Shown: positions 12,768 to 25,926 of the stretch, piece after piece
How the letters are laid out: the number at the start of each line of letters is the position of its first letter
Position numbering within the stretch: the first letter of the stretch is position 1
Assembly (NCBI GenBank): GCA_951230915.1
Contig: OX579636.1
Coordinates: forward strand, 44,519,912 to 44,583,911
Direction: 5' to 3'
Length of the DNA: 64,000 nucleotides
Source of the DNA: Antitrichia curtipendula
Taxonomy: Eukaryota > Streptophyta > Bryopsida > Hypnales > Leucodontaceae
Program-made: the position numbers and the translations under genes
The notes under the pieces: model-generated
The model's input: the letters and a program-made list of their open reading frames with translations, nothing else
The model's database searches: none
What the model was told of the DNA's origin: nothing

Positions 12768-13163
12768 GCGGTAGTCACACCTTCTTCCCCAGGCAGGTGG
12801 AGAATGGAGAATGACAAGTTCATGAGGATTTGGAGGAACCAATGGGGAGCCGCGGTGGATGAAGAAGGTGTGACACCCCCAAAAGTTGTTTGGAGAACGA
12901 GAGTGGAGAATCGGAGACCAACATTTGATGTGGAGCGTAGGATGAACATGAAGACGGTGTACAACGCAAGATGGAGAATATACTTAAATGAACAAGTCTT
13001 CACCACTCCCATTATTCACCTCCGGAGGTGAAGACTAGGAGTGCGGAAGATATAACTAGTTAAGAATATTCTAGCGTGGAGGGCCAACATGAAGCCAACC
13101 TAAAGCCGCCACATCTCTGTTCTCCATTCTCCAAGTGCGGAGTGAAGAAGGTGTGACTACCCC
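12768..13163. mobile_element. MITE family C, 396 bp, inserted beside MITE B
   Basis: The termini share GTAGTCACACCTTCTTC, then about 10 unmatched bases, then TGGAGAATGGAGAA, in inverted orientation, giving terminal repeats of about 40 bases. MITE B copy 3 continues directly from CCCATAAT into ATCAAAACTTC, which shows the empty site. Here the element separates these two halves, with AAT or TAAT as candidate target duplication. Open frames on both strands in this span are by-products of the inverted repeat. A third internal GAAGAAGGTGTGAC motif occurs near 12861. Confidence 0.75.
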
Positions 13164-16100
13164 TAATATCAAAACTTCACTGCAAAATGACCTCAAAGCA
13201 TAACTTAGAGATTTCAAGCTTCGTGAGTGATCAGTCACTGAGTCTTTGCCAACTGCATAACCAGAAAAGGATTCCAATATCAATGTCGCAAAATCAACTG
13301 CAACCAAAGTTTACAACTCAGACGTCAATATTTGATATCACGGTATCAGGCACATTTTTGACCTCTGAGCAGTTGCATAGCAATCTAATTATCACTCAAA
13401 AAAATGGCAACCTATATTAATGAAAAGAAGAAAGAATCTGATTTGGCTTGTATGTTCTACTTCAATCAATGGAATAGATATTCTAGATATTTTGGAGGTG
13501 TAAAAATCATTTATTGTGATTTTTTTAAGTGACCTTGCAATGTTTTTGATACAAATGTCTTCTTAAGACACCACTAATAATTACTTAAGTCCAAGTTCTA
13601 CAATCATGATTTCACTTTCAACGATAATGCTTCTATTCTTAAAAGGTCATGACCCTCACACATTGGATTATATCTAATGATCTTCATTCCTGAACTTGCA
13701 TCCAAAAATGTTTTAATGTATATTGTTCTATATTTTCTTGGTTATATTGCATGCTCTCTCTTATCATTATTAATGAATTAAGTATTTTGGTTTTATCTTT
13801 CAGTAATGAAACCACATATTTTCTATACATCATAAAATTTCTAGAATTTTTTGGTGAATGATGACTAAAATTACTGCTAAACTTTTGAAAATAAAAGTGA
13901 AAAAAATTGTATCAAACAATACAAAATAGGCTTCAAAAATCTAAAAATTTCACCACAATGATATATTCTAGTAAAATATATTATAGAGCAAGCAAAATTT
14001 CTGTGAATTTTACAAATAGAAAACAATTGGCCCTACATTCTAAGATCTATTAGAAATTTAGAATATAATATTAAAGAGACCACGGTAATAAGCCCTCTAT
14101 CAATCTCATTGCAATTAAATATTCAATTCTTGGAATCAAAAGAGATTTCAAATTAATGTAGAAAGTTATACTTGATTAAGTACTAAAGGACCAAGTTGCA
14201 TTTTTTGGCAACATAGAAATTTGGGGCAAGTACTTGTGACATGAGGTTTCCTTGTTTTTGGCCCAAACTTTAATAAAAGGTGTGAACGAGGAATATCTTT
14301 CATGTGCACTAAAATTCAAGACATTTGGAAATATGAGTCAAAAGTTATGGCTTAATATGTAGTTTGTTTCTCAATTCGGTCAGTTCAAGCAAATCAGAAA
14401 AAAATCACTTTTTTTATAAACAAAAATTTGAAATTGGTTTTCTAGATTTATATATACATAGAAAGCTTTGAATCATTCCATTTTGATCAATAAGTCAAAA
14501 GTTATGAGGAGTTTTAGGTTGCAAGTAGTTATGGATTCACTACTCTAAAATAAACTACGAAGTATTTTATTTTATTCAATTTTAAATATTTTTTGAAAAA
14601 AACTAAAATATAGGATGTAGATTGTTTATTACAACATTGCAACCATTGGGATTGTCATTTTTTAATTCCATAACTAAATTCTTAATGATGTTGTATTTTG
14701 AATCATTTTCTACTTCTTTCTACTTACTATTTGAAATTGGTTTTCTACTTCTTTCTACTTACTATTTTTTTCTTATATGTTGTATAATTCCAAATGATCT
14801 GAAAATTTTCAAGCATGTAGCCAACTTGCCTTGGAGAAGGAATACAAAGAAGCACCACCATTTTGGACATTTTTTCATACAAATGTGAGCTTTTGAAGTG
14901 CAGCTTCCTGGTTTTTTGCAGGGCCCCCAAAAGGATTTCTGACACTTCAATCGCTAATATCTTGCAATCTATATCAAATTTTCTGAAATTTTTTCCACCT
15001 CTTCTCAAACTAGTTAACTACAAGATCCTATGTTCAGATATGTCCAAAATCTCAATTCTTCAATCTTTGATGTTCATTTGAAATCATTCACAAGCAACTG
15101 CAACTTTAGAGGGTAAAGGTGGAAGATTGTAGCATAATAAAGTTCAACAAGGGTAGGCATGCACATATTTGAGGGATTGCTTACGTTCCCTTCTTCCAAC
15201 TCACTAAAACCTTATGGGTGTCAAGTATATAAAAAACCGCGTTATTGAGTTCTTAGAACGTAGTGGAGTTTTCTTACTTGGCCATATCTACAATTATAAG
15301 TCCCCCCAGCTTGATGAAACCCAAATATGCTCACCAAATTGCACTCTCAATGGTTCATCCAGCCCCATGACTAAGTCACACCCTAAACGTTCATAGAAAC
15401 AAGGTAGTGACATTGAACTATAGGTTCCAAATTTCTCAAGTGGCTAACCCTTGAAAGTTAATGACTATGTTTTATCAAAATTCATTCCAAAACCACTAAA
15501 TTCCTAATCATGTAGTTCTTTATTGTTCAGTTTTGTTGCTCAGTTTTAGCGGAGAGAAGTGTGTGTGGCAATTTGGCGGCCATTTACACCAAAGTTGTAG
15601 GTCGTGCACCACCCTTGGAACACAAATATAATTGAAAGGCTGTAAAATCATCAGAAAACACCAAATTAAAAAAAAATCTTGGATGAAATTTCCAAATTGT
15701 GGATGAAAACAAAATCATGGAAATTGATGTGATATGTGTTAATGTGACATTTTCTATCCAATATGTGGATGAATGTTGAAATTTGGAGCACCACTACAAC
15801 ATTTAATATTGCCACTTTGTCGCTTCATAATAAATAAAAATAAAAGACTTGCTTGGATTCAAGCACTTTGAACTAAGAAGGGTATAACTTATTCTCCCAT
15901 ACATGAATTGAAATAAGAATTACATCCCCCAATGCTAAAACAATCACCTTAAAAAAAATTTGAAAGAATATTGTAAAATTTGAAATCATAGGAACATGCC
16001 CCAAATCCTTAAAATCCCATCCGTTGAGGATTTTGAACCTGTAGGATGAAGTCGCATGGGAGCACTTCAGTCTTGAGTTGGAGAAGATCATCTGTGACCA

Positions 16101-17000
16101 CCTTTGTGAAATCAGATGGAAATTCGTGGAGGGGGGGGGGGTAAACTGAACTCACAAGACCCTCTGTATCTACGAACCAGCCATCAGATCTTCGTCAGAC
16201 TTTGGTCGCATTGAGCTATTTCACACAAAATTTATGCTTTTGCGCCGTAATCTACGTGCAGCACTGCTGCCATGCACATGAAGCCGGGTGGAATGCATCG
16301 TGGGACGCTGTCGAGTGTGCAGCATGCTGTGGCTTCAAATCTATGAATGCTGCGATAAATCAACGTCTGGATGTGATTGAACAGAGCTGCTTTCTTATAC
16401 ATGTACGCATGTGGAGCTCAATCTACGTTGTCCAGTGCTGCAGGGGATTGCAACTGAACCAGCGCTTAGTCCCTTCAAATCTATGCTATTTACGTCTAAT
16501 GAACACCAGGGTATGATTGAATTGCCTTGTTTCTTAGAAAGTCTCTGCTTTTGTAGCTCAATCTACACCTCTACCAGATGTTAGCACACGCAAATGGAAG
16601 TTTTTTCCACATTTTCACATGGCAGCCTCAAGTGGATTTATGGAATGTAAATCCCCGCCACGAAATGTCCCGTTCATTTTGTAGGAGGACTATTTCCCGT
16701 AATCTCTTTTTGGCACGTGAAAATTTGCGTAAATGGTGATTACAACTTTTTCGTTCATCGATCACATATTTCATCAATTTCTAGACGGGTATTTACGTAG
16801 AGAATCTCCTTGTTGTCGGGAATTTAGAAAATAAATGGGTATTCCCTTATCGGGCTTCATCCTCCTTATCAATATGTTTCTTTTCAAAATTCCCTCCACC
16901 TCGATGATTGTCCTATAGGCAAAATTCTTGACATATATCCCCTTGCGACACTTGTCACATTCTCATGATCTGGATCCATCCTATACAATTCTTACTATTA
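13164..17000 (+). repeat. Repeat block A, copy 2
   Basis: The second direct copy, about 5.7 kb downstream of copy 1 by landmark positions. It includes the CTTCACTGCAAAATGACC leader (13175), the family D insertion at 14176-15049 and the G+C-rich module at 16080-16700. Sequence identity with copy 3 is high by eye, with substitutions and small indels throughout. No intact gene is seen. An aged tandem or segmental duplication fits best; a non-autonomous retroelement is possible. Confidence 0.75.
14176..15049. mobile_element. Family D element, copy 2, right end deleted
   Basis: It starts with TACTAAAGGACCAAGTTGCA and follows the other copies as far as CAAGATCCTATGTTCAGATA. It then jumps at 15049 directly into block-A sequence (CTCAATTCTTCAATCTTTG). 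About 130 bases of the element's tail and some adjoining block-A sequence, present in copy 3, are missing. It is non-coding. Confidence 0.65.
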
Positions 17001-17181
17001 TAATTCATCTTGGGGATTGATTTTTTTTAATGGTTAATTTCAAAATAAGCAAATTTAGTTTTCTTTTAGAGCCATTTTGAACAAATATTCTAAACTCATT
17101 AATAAGTTTGTAGCAACTAATTTTATTTGATATGTTTTTTTGACTAACTTTAACAAATTTGCCACAAATATTATAACAAAT

Positions 17182-17447
17182 ATAGAGAATTTTGATAAAA
17201 TGACAATATTCCATGTGCCATTTTCAGACCGCCCAGTCTAAACTACAAAAAGTGCCACCTAGGACAAGTATAGATTTCAGACCATATAGTTTGAACCGTA
17301 CAACGGTACAAATGACATCTAGGACTGATGTAGATTTCATACATCTAGAAAATTCTAGGACAATTGTACATTTAAGACCACTTGGTCTGAAATCTGTAAA
17401 AAATTGCCAAAGTAGCATAATAGCACCATTTTAATAAAATTGCCCAT
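17182..17447. mobile_element. MITE family B, copy 2
   Basis: A 266-bp copy with left end AGAGAATTTTGATAAAATG and right end ending AAAATTGCCCAT. The interior CAGTCTAAACT and CTAGGACAA motifs align with the 12492 and 23115 copies. It is non-coding. Confidence 0.7.
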
Positions 17448-18689
17448 AAATTGACTAATTGCTCCCAAAAATTTCTCTAATTATTTAACTAAATAAATAT
17501 TTTCTAGTTAATTTCTTCATAATTAATATGCATCACATTTTGTTAATTAATTAATTTGCACTAATTGCCTCACAAATTATATCCCATCTTCATTTCAAAT
17601 GTCAATTTAGGATATCCTTAAACAAGTTGGAGAGTTCCCTTACTCACCCCGCTTAGGCAATTACAAGATTCTTCAACAAGTTGGAAAACTTCTTGTTATC
17701 CTTCCATTTCAAGTTGGGGGAATGAGGGCTCCTCAATGTGACTCCCCGTATCAAAGAGTTCTAAGGTAGAGACACCCGTACCTGATCATCTAAGGAGTTT
17801 TCAAGCACAGAATGAGCACATCTAAATCCAAGTATATTTTTCATGTACAGAAAGAGTGGAAATATGAAGGTAGAAATTTTTCCGTAATTTATTAACCAAA
17901 AATTGGAATTACAGTGAATATTTACAGTGCAAAAGTAGTATGACCCTATACTCAGTGTATAGAGTCTTAGAATTTTGCTTGTGGAAAAGTATAGTACCTA
18001 CTCACTTCAGTAGTAAAAAGCCGAAACATATATGATGACATAAAAGTATCCATAGTCCTAGCAAAACCCACACGTTGGAACCATTTTAAAACAAATGGTG
18101 TTGTAGAAGCTACTCACAAGCTCCGGAGTACTGAGCCTAAAAATGCATAGTAATGAAAGTTCAAGAACTACCGTCCAAAAGAATACAGGCCGTAAAGAAG
18201 GTGCCAATGACTTAAACCCGACCTACAGGGTCCTCCAAGCAACATCGTGGTAACAAGAAGCCAACTTATATAGTCCGTCTACCAAGCTGGAGGTTATGAA
18301 AAGCCAAATTGTAGAACATCCTAACTGGGTCGATGAGAATATAGAAGTCGCCCTGAAGCCCCGTCACGGTGTTGATTGTGTTTCGCATCGACAACAGTGC
18401 CACGGTGGCGGGAAGTTTTATTATAAGGGCTCTTTGCATTTTGAATGAAGTGGAAGCAACAGCCTGGCGCATGGTGGATGTCCAGGGCCTTAATGGTTGT
18501 GCATACATTGGTGCAGAAATGTGATTGTTGGAAATGTTGTAGGAAGTTGTTGCATGCGATGTTGCTGGCAATGTAGAGTGCATCGAGATGACAAAAGGAT
18601 GGTAAGTTTGCAAGTGCTGTCCAGAGGAGGCAAACGGTTCAAATGTTGTTGTGTTTGGTAGAGCTACTCCAAGCACGCTTTGCACGTTA

Positions 18690-20835
18690 CATTGGTCACC
18701 TAGAACTTGCATTTGATCTGTTTGTTGCCCTCTCCGTTGCCCGTATGACTTGCTCACGTTGCGCTTGTACAAGCTGAGTGCTTCTTCGTGCTCTATCTAA
18801 GAGTTGTTGTGCTGAAGCTTGCTGGCGGAGAGCTCGAGCTTCTTCTCTTTGAACCCGGGCGGCTTCTTTCTCACGAGCCCTAGTTGCCCTCGACTCTGCG
18901 ATTTGTGCTGCTCGTGCCTATCGTTGCAGCCTATCCTCTTCCCTTTCCGCAACGCATTGTTTTTGATGCTCCGCCTTCTCTTCACGAAGTTGTCGCTTCT
19001 CCTCTGCTGCGCTCCATTTTGCTTCTTGTAAGTTGGTAGCGGCCTGCACATAATCCTCAGATGTCATCATGATGGACCAGCTGAAGTCTATGACTAAATC
19101 TCGATGCCTCAAATTCGCTCGCAGCATCAGAGTCGATAGAGTTAGGAAGTGAGTGATCGAATCCATTGATTGCACCTCGTGGTCCAGGCCCCCCATTTCC
19201 AGCGGCACTTCTGGATCACTTGGATCCACATCAATGAAAAATGCGCAACTGTGGTCCTATTTTCATGTTCAAAATCTTCGGCAACCTCCTGCGACCCCAA
19301 GTACTCCTCTTGGTTCCCATACTCTTCCGATTGGACTGTCTTGTGCTCTTCGATTGAGTCATGACTGGTAAGTCGTTCAACTTCTAGGTCATCGTTGTTA
19401 ACAATGTATGCGCTCCACAGGTTTATTGTTACGGTTAATTTGCAATTAGAAACATCTCATGATTAGAACATTTGAAACTAGACACAGATGATAGACGATA
19501 TTAGTGACTAGTCTAGGGAACTTACCTTGTGGTCTGTGGTTGTTGTGCAAGTCGTTCACTAAATTATCGACGCCTCGCTGGAGATCGACTTTAGAGGTTG
19601 CAGCTGCCGCGACGTTGCTACACTGGCGAGATGGAGCGACCGTTTCTTCTGTACGCTAGAATGCAGAAGAGGGCTGCAAGTGGCGCTCCACCGCGCCTGG
19701 ATTCAGTGGAAAAATTCCCGGGGCCCTAAATCTAGATTTTATGTTTTTAATCTGTCAAGACCCTCTTCAAAGCCAGGGACACCCAAGCTTCTAGAGTCTC
19801 TTTTGTGGCTGTCTCTCCTAGGTGTCTGCTAGTCCAGTAGTCACAGTACACTCAGAAGTAGTCTTTGAAAGGTTTGAAGGTGCTGCAGTCAAGTGGCTGC
19901 AAAGCATGTGACGTATGTGAAGGAAGTGTCAGCAAATCCAAGCTTGCAGCTTTGGCTAGTACAACCACCTCCAATGTGACGTGACTTTTGTGCCCATCTA
20001 GAACTAGCAAGTGCCGTCTACTAGGTGAGATTCCTCCACTGCTCTGAATGTTTTTGATGAAGTGGGACATTTTTGTAGAGAACAAATAGGAAGTCATGTG
20101 GGCCTTCTCTTGCATCGCCATTGTAGCTCCAGGCTCACACTTCTGAACATAATTTTGTAGGATGCGCTTTCCTCGGAAAATGTAGAACAACAGAATGGCA
20201 ACACCAGCTGCATTAATGCAGACAAGGACGGACAACCATTCCCTTTTATCTGGAACAACAAAGTGCACGTTTCTTGCACTTTAGCAATGACAAGTCCTCC
20301 GCCATTCCTCCCTGCCTAGACCCTCATCTCATCACAATTCTAGATCCTATATGGGGAGTAGCATTGTAATTGGTAAAACAAATCCAAGTTCTGATAGAAC
20401 GTGTTTGCATGTTCACCATTTAATCCTCGAGCCCGTGTTGCTTCCAATGCCTCTGCTACTCTCAACGTCAGTTCAAGGTGTCTACGACGCCACCATCTCA
20501 TCCAACCCTTGCCAGGCACTCCATTTCAAAATGGAGTTCAGCGGCCACTAGTGATCTCATACACCTTTAATTTCAACACTGTTGGGCTCAGTCCATATCC
20601 CAATTTGCACATAGAAATCAAATATTTCACAAGGAGCTCCTCCTCTGTCAGAATAGACGAGGGCCTACATTTACGAGAAGTACGTACACCATAGCACCAC
20701 TCTCGTAGAAAAGAATAAAGTACGTGAAATTCCTTCGATATTGCTCGAATTGTTGTCCTGCAATCTACAACGGCCATAGCAGCTTTAAGCTGATTGTTAG
20801 TTCACATGTTGGCTTTTCTCCCTGCTCGTTGCCGC
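18690..20835 (-). pseudogene. Broken pogo-like transposase (HTH, DDD catalytic core, C-terminal coiled coil)
   Basis: Read on the minus strand, the order is: a helix-turn-helix-like start (NQLKAAMAVVDCRTTIRAISKEF), then EEELLVKYLISMCKLGYGLS. A GKGWMRWWRRRHLELTLR CENP-B-like stretch follows after two stops at about 20540-20560. The catalytic core comes next: NCDE (20328-20339), LVLDGHKSH (Asp at 19996-19998) and LQPLDCS (Asp at 19888-19890). The last two aspartates are separated by 35 residues. A GIFPLNPGAVE tail follows, with a clean GTAAGT donor at 19521-19525. A further region at 18690-19230 has IMMTSEDYVQAATNLQ and a long Arg/Glu/Ala-rich coiled coil. At least five stops and several frame changes rule out a working protein. 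Family assignment is firm; exact exon limits are not. Confidence 0.8.
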
Positions 20836-20843
20836 ACCTGCCT

Positions 20844-21368
20844 TCAACTTGACTGACTTCCATTGCGGTGGTGATTGTCAGGTGGACGTTGTTGACTGCC
20901 GCTGGGGTTGATGTTGTGATGGAAATGGGCTCTGTCATTGGTGGGACGCAACCTTCGAATATGTGCAATGAAGTCCTCCTCTTGTGCACTGGATCTTTGA
21001 GACAGCTGAGCATGTCTACCAATGCATGACAATGGGCCGGAGGAGTTTGCCGATGTCCGAATTCCATAAATTGGGGTGTCTTTTCTTTGGTCATGTATTG
21101 TCGATGGTGGCGGACTGGAAGTAACGTTCCCAGTTGAACGCGGTGTTGCTGACGTTGAGCAGGCATTCCTGGGTCCAGGTCGTTGGACTGAGCGATGCTG
21201 CTGGAGTGCCTCCAACTCAAAGTACTGCGCTTTGTGGTCGGCACTGAAATTGTCCTCGCTTGAGTTGCCTCCATTGTCGTTGGTAGTCGGCACAACATCA
21301 CTTGTGAGCCGACTGAGTTCCAGGTATTCATGCTCCGTAGTAGTGAATTTGCAGAATGTTGATACCAT
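20844..21368 (-). pseudogene. Open frame upstream of the decayed transposase, function unknown
   Basis: A 174-residue minus-strand frame begins at ATGGTATCAACATTC. It is rich in Ser, Pro, Asn, His and Gln, with an acidic segment near residues 20-45, and has no recognised domain. It lies just 5' of the transposase helix-turn-helix region inside the same element. It could be an N-terminal exon of the transposase, a second element-encoded protein, or captured DNA. A competing frame at 20765-21331 overlaps it. The codon pattern does not settle which frame was used. Confidence 0.3.
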
Positions 21369-23114
21369 GTGCGGTCGTGTTGTTGCAGGTTTGTTGCTGC
21401 TATGATGGGAGTACTAGTAATTTGAACTTTTGCACAACTAGCACCTCCACCGCAACAGTTTGCAGAATAAGTTCGAGCTCGTGATTAATATAGTTGTCAT
21501 CCATTCGTACAAGCTAATGTCATGTTCAATGCCCTGAATTATATAGTGTACACTTCATGGATGAGTCATGGCTGTAGCAATCGGGTCTATTGAATCAATC
21601 ATTGTGCAACCTGGCAATGCACATTGACTGTCATGAAGACATGGAACCTACAAACGCATGTTGATGATAGACCGCATGCTGATCAACCGTTACAGGAGTA
21701 CTACTTCTGCTTTACGTCTAATGGAATTAATGTTGTCATATGCTCAACATTAAGAAGACCATGCATGCATGCTATATGTTACCAAAATTATGAGTAAGCA
21801 TCCGAAATGAACTCGTGCACATGTTTTGCACAAACATTAGATTTCTAGATTGCAGGACAACCTACATGCAAGGAAAGAATTGAAGCGATCCACAGCCTTC
21901 GAATAGAAAATATAGTACCTTCGAAGCCTTCAAGACGATGCAAAATTGCTATGGGGACTACATATTACTCAATCTAGCAAGAAGAATCAAAGACTTCTTC
22001 ATGATAGCATGTGTGCATTCAAATAGACAACAAGATGCAGCAAAGAAAATTTACAGTGTATGCTGGACCGAAGCTGCTTGGTATTAACGGTGTCCCACCG
22101 TGTTGCCTCTTGAAGCGCACAGTTCTACCTTCACTATATTTATACAGCTTCATCGAGATGTTCTTCGAATTGGCACAGTATTGCAAAATGTTGGCCAGAA
22201 AAAATCTCCTAGATACGCAAAGTTGGAAGAAGCTGAGCAGCTTCAACATGCCATTACAACTTCCTAAGCATTCTTCATCACTGATTTGTTCCACTATAGC
22301 AAAATTTAAACAAAATTCCCGCACTCTTAGACAACATTACTGCCCCGTAGGCTTGCATTTACTTATTATTTTTGAATCCAACTCTGCAAGTTACTATAAC
22401 CTTAAGAGGAAGTTCTAGAAAGCCCTCAATTACACCTCCATTTTCTATGACCGCCCATGTGTTGAAATGAACCAACGTCCATCTAAAAAACAGTTTTTGT
22501 TGGTTGGTAAACCCCTATACAATTCATTTAATGTAGAGTAACACAGACCGCCAATTGTAATAATACATGCTGCCAACTGTTGTAATATATGTTGCTAATT
22601 TCAAAAAATTATAGTCGCCAATCTCACAATTTATAGCCACCAATCTAAGGAATTCAAGCTGCTACTCTCATAAATTATAGCTCCCATTCCCAATAATACA
22701 TTTTATTATTATCATTACAATTGGCATTCACAAAAGTGTACGCAAATTTCTTTCAGTGGTCCAGCTTCAAACTTAATTGCAACCAAGCTGGACAAAGCTA
22801 CCTACAATTCAAAACCTCTGTGGCCCAAAATATTGTTGCCCTATCTCTTGGGTATGGGCCCCTAGTTGAATATAGGTGTCTCTACCTTCAGTGGAGTCCC
22901 CATTACTTGAAGGTTTGATAGCAACATCAATCAATTCCAACTTGCTTTTGGATTGTTGACTGTTGTTGATCAAAATTCTTCATCATTTGACATCTTCAAG
23001 CATTTATTGTTCCAACTGATTAATCACTGTAATGATTTTGAACTTGTTGGTACAAACTTAGAATTGAAATGATTCTAATTGATGCAAACTTAAGGTAAAT
23101 TCAAGACATAATAA

Positions 23115-23388
23115 ATGGAGAATTTTGTTAAAATGGTGGTACTCCGTGTGTCATTTCTAGATCACCTGGTCTAAACTGTGAAAGTGAAATCTAGGACAAA
23201 TATAGATTTTAGACCGTGTAGTCTGAACTATGTAAGTGGACATCTAGAATAGATGTAGATTTCAGACATCTATAAATGTTATAAACTTTAGACACCTATG
23301 ACAATTGTACATTCTAGACCGCACAGTTTGAACTATAAAAAAAACTACCAAAGTAGCAGAATATTGCCATTTTAACAAAATTGCCCAT
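23115..23388. mobile_element. MITE family B, copy 3
   Basis: A 274-bp copy with left end ATGGAGAATTTTGTTAAAAT and right end ACAAAATTGCCCAT. It sits at the same place in the repeat block as copy 1 (after CAAGACATAATAA), so it was probably present before the block was duplicated. This copy lacks MITE C and supplies the empty site for it. Confidence 0.75.
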
Positions 23389-25628
23389 AATATCAAAACT
23401 TCACTACAAAATGACCTCAAAACATAACTCAGAGTTTTCAAGCTTCTTGAATGATCAATCAGTGAGTCTTTGGCATCTTCATAATTGATTCCAAATTTCC
23501 AATATCAGTGTCGCAAAATCAACTGCAACCAAAGTTTACAACTCAGACTTCAATATTTGATATCACGGTATCAGGCACATTTTTGACCTCTCAGTAGTTG
23601 CATAGCAATCTAATTATCACTCAAAAAATGGCAACCTATATTAATGAAAAGAAGAAAGAAGGTGGTTAGGCTTATATACTCTATTTAAATTAATGGCACA
23701 GATATTTTGGAGGCATAAAAATTATTTATTGGGATTCTTTTAAGTGATCTTAGAATATTTAGCTCAAGCACATAACAATTAAATAAATTTATCATATTGC
23801 TATTATTAGTCGTTTTATGTATCAAATTTGGAATTGAACCAACTATTAAAAACAAATTTGGGTCAAGATTTGAGACATTAGTATTAAAAAAGACATAAAA
23901 CAAGAATACTTATGAAGAAATTGTGTGAAAGTGTAAATAGAAGAGTTGTAGTATATGAGGTTTGGTATAAGCTTCTTCAAAAATTTGAAGCTAAATGCAA
24001 TCATGATTCAAAAGTTAATAAACCACAAGGTTTGAACCCTTTAGACTAAATTTTGAACTATTTTTCTAAAGTGCCAAAAAGAATTCATACTAATTTTTAA
24101 AATTTAACTTTAAATACCACTGTCAAAGAATATGGATAATTTTGTGGTATTTTAATTTGAAACACCACAAAATTAGGCATGTTGCCTCATTAAAACTTTT
24201 TAAAATTTAACAATTATACATTTCAATTATTTCTCAAAATTGAAAAATGTGGTTGATACTTGGGTAAATGGAATTTGAAGATTCATGATTAATACAAAGA
24301 CATAAGATCTTTGTAATTCTAAATAGCATGTAGGTTGTTGCATAAGCCATTAATAGAAATTGCAATGTTTTTGATACAAATGTCTTTTTAAGATACCACT
24401 AATAATTACTTAATTACAAGTTATGCAATCATGCTTTCACTTTCAACGATAATGCCTCTATTTATAAAAGGCCAAGACCCTCACACATTGGATTATATCT
24501 AATGATCTCATTCCTGGGCTTGCATCCAAAAATGTTTCAACATATATTGGCCTATATTTTCTTGGTTATACTGCATGCTCTCTCTTATCATTAATAATGA
24601 ATTAAGTATTTTGGTTTTATCTTTTAGTGATGAAACCACATATTTTCTTTACATCATAAAATTCTAGAGTTTTTCTGGTGAATAATGACTAAAATTGCCC
24701 CTAAACTTTTGAAAATAAAAGTAAAAAGAAATTGTATCAAACAATACAAAATAGGCTTCAAAAATCTGAAAATTTCACCACAATGATATATTATAGTAAA
24801 AAACATTATAGAGCAAGCAAAATTTCTGTGAAATTTTACAATTAAAAAAAATTGGCCTTACATTCTAAGATCTATTAGAAATTTAGAATATAATATTAAA
24901 GAGACCATGGTAATAAGCCCTCAATTCTCATTGCAATCAAATATTCAATTCTAGGAATCAAAAGAGATTTCAAATTGATGTAGAAAGTCATACTTGATAA
25001 GGTACTAAAGGACCAAGTTGCGTTTTTTGGCAATGTAGAAATTTGGGGCAAGTACGTGTGACATGAGGTTTCCTTGTTTTTGGCCCAAACTTTAATAAAA
25101 GGTGTGGACAAGGATATCTTTCATGTGCACTAAAAATCAAGACATTTGGAAATATGAATCAAAAGTTATGGCCTAATATGTAGTTTGTTTCTCAACTCGG
25201 TCAGTCCAAGCAAGATCAAGAAAAAATCACTTTTTTTATAAACAAAAATTTGAAATTGGTTTTCTAGATCTATATATATATATATATATATATAGAAAGC
25301 TTTGAATCATTCCATTTTGATCAATGAGTCAAAAGTTATGAGGAGTTTTAGGTTGCGAGTAGTTATGGATTCTCTACTCTAAAATAAACTATGAAGTATT
25401 TTATTTTATTCAATTTTCAATATTTTTTGAAAAAAACTAAAATATAGGATGTAGATTGTTTATTACAACATTGCAACCATTGGGATTGTCATTTTTTAAT
25501 TCCATAACTAAATTCTTAACAATGTTGTATTTTGAATCATTTTATGCTTCTTTGTACTTACTATTTTTTTCCTATATGTTGTACAATTCCAAATTATCTG
25601 AAATTTTTCAAGCATGTAGCCAACTTGC

Positions 25629-25926
25629 ATTAGATGATTTTGGGGGGGTCTGGAGGGCCGTTTCGGGCCTGTTCCCGGCACTGTTCACCCGGCAGCAAAA
25701 GAACGGCCGCTGTCAGAAAAAGAAAAAGAAAAATTTTAAATCTTAAAATCTTAAAATGGAAAAACAAGATGAACAATTTTTTTTATATTTTATATTTTAT
25801 TTTTTTGTATGACGTGGCAGTCGCTGTGCCATGTCACGCAGCAGCTGCGGCGCAATTCTAGACAGCTTCAGACTCTGGGAACCTTGGGGAACTCGCAGCC
25901 CTCCACAGGGGCTGAAAAACATGTAA
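25629..25926. mobile_element. 298-bp MITE with ~30-bp imperfect inverted ends and TGC duplication
   Basis: Family D copy 2 reads CAACTTGCCTTGGAG without interruption. Here the same site is split, with TGC on both sides (25626-25628 and 25927-25929). The ends ATTAGATGATTTT and the complement of the right end (TTACATGTTTTT), followed by GGAGGGC in both arms, are imperfect inverted repeats. The core is unusually G+C-rich for the window (CGGCCG and GGCAGC motifs). It is non-coding and its superfamily is unassigned. Confidence 0.65.

Larger units (their letters stand above)
17764..22887 (-). mobile_element. Decayed pogo-like (DDE_1 type) transposon, ~5.1 kb
   Basis: The ends are inverted: AGGTAGAGACACCCGTA at 17764 and the complement of AGGTAGAGACACCTATA ending at 22887. 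The left flank is TA as expected for this superfamily, but the right flank reads TC, so the duplication is imperfect or mutated. The minus strand carries a broken transposase (18690-20835) and an open frame upstream of it. The element separates DNA whose homologues lie closer together elsewhere in the array, consistent with a later insertion. Non-coding parts at 17764-18260 and 21420-22880 show no other recognisable feature. Confidence 0.65.

Noticed and set aside
12675..13031. 118-codon + strand and 100-codon - strand open frames
   Set aside because: Both lie in MITE C and part of MITE B and owe their length to the inverted repeat; they do not occur in the empty-site copy.
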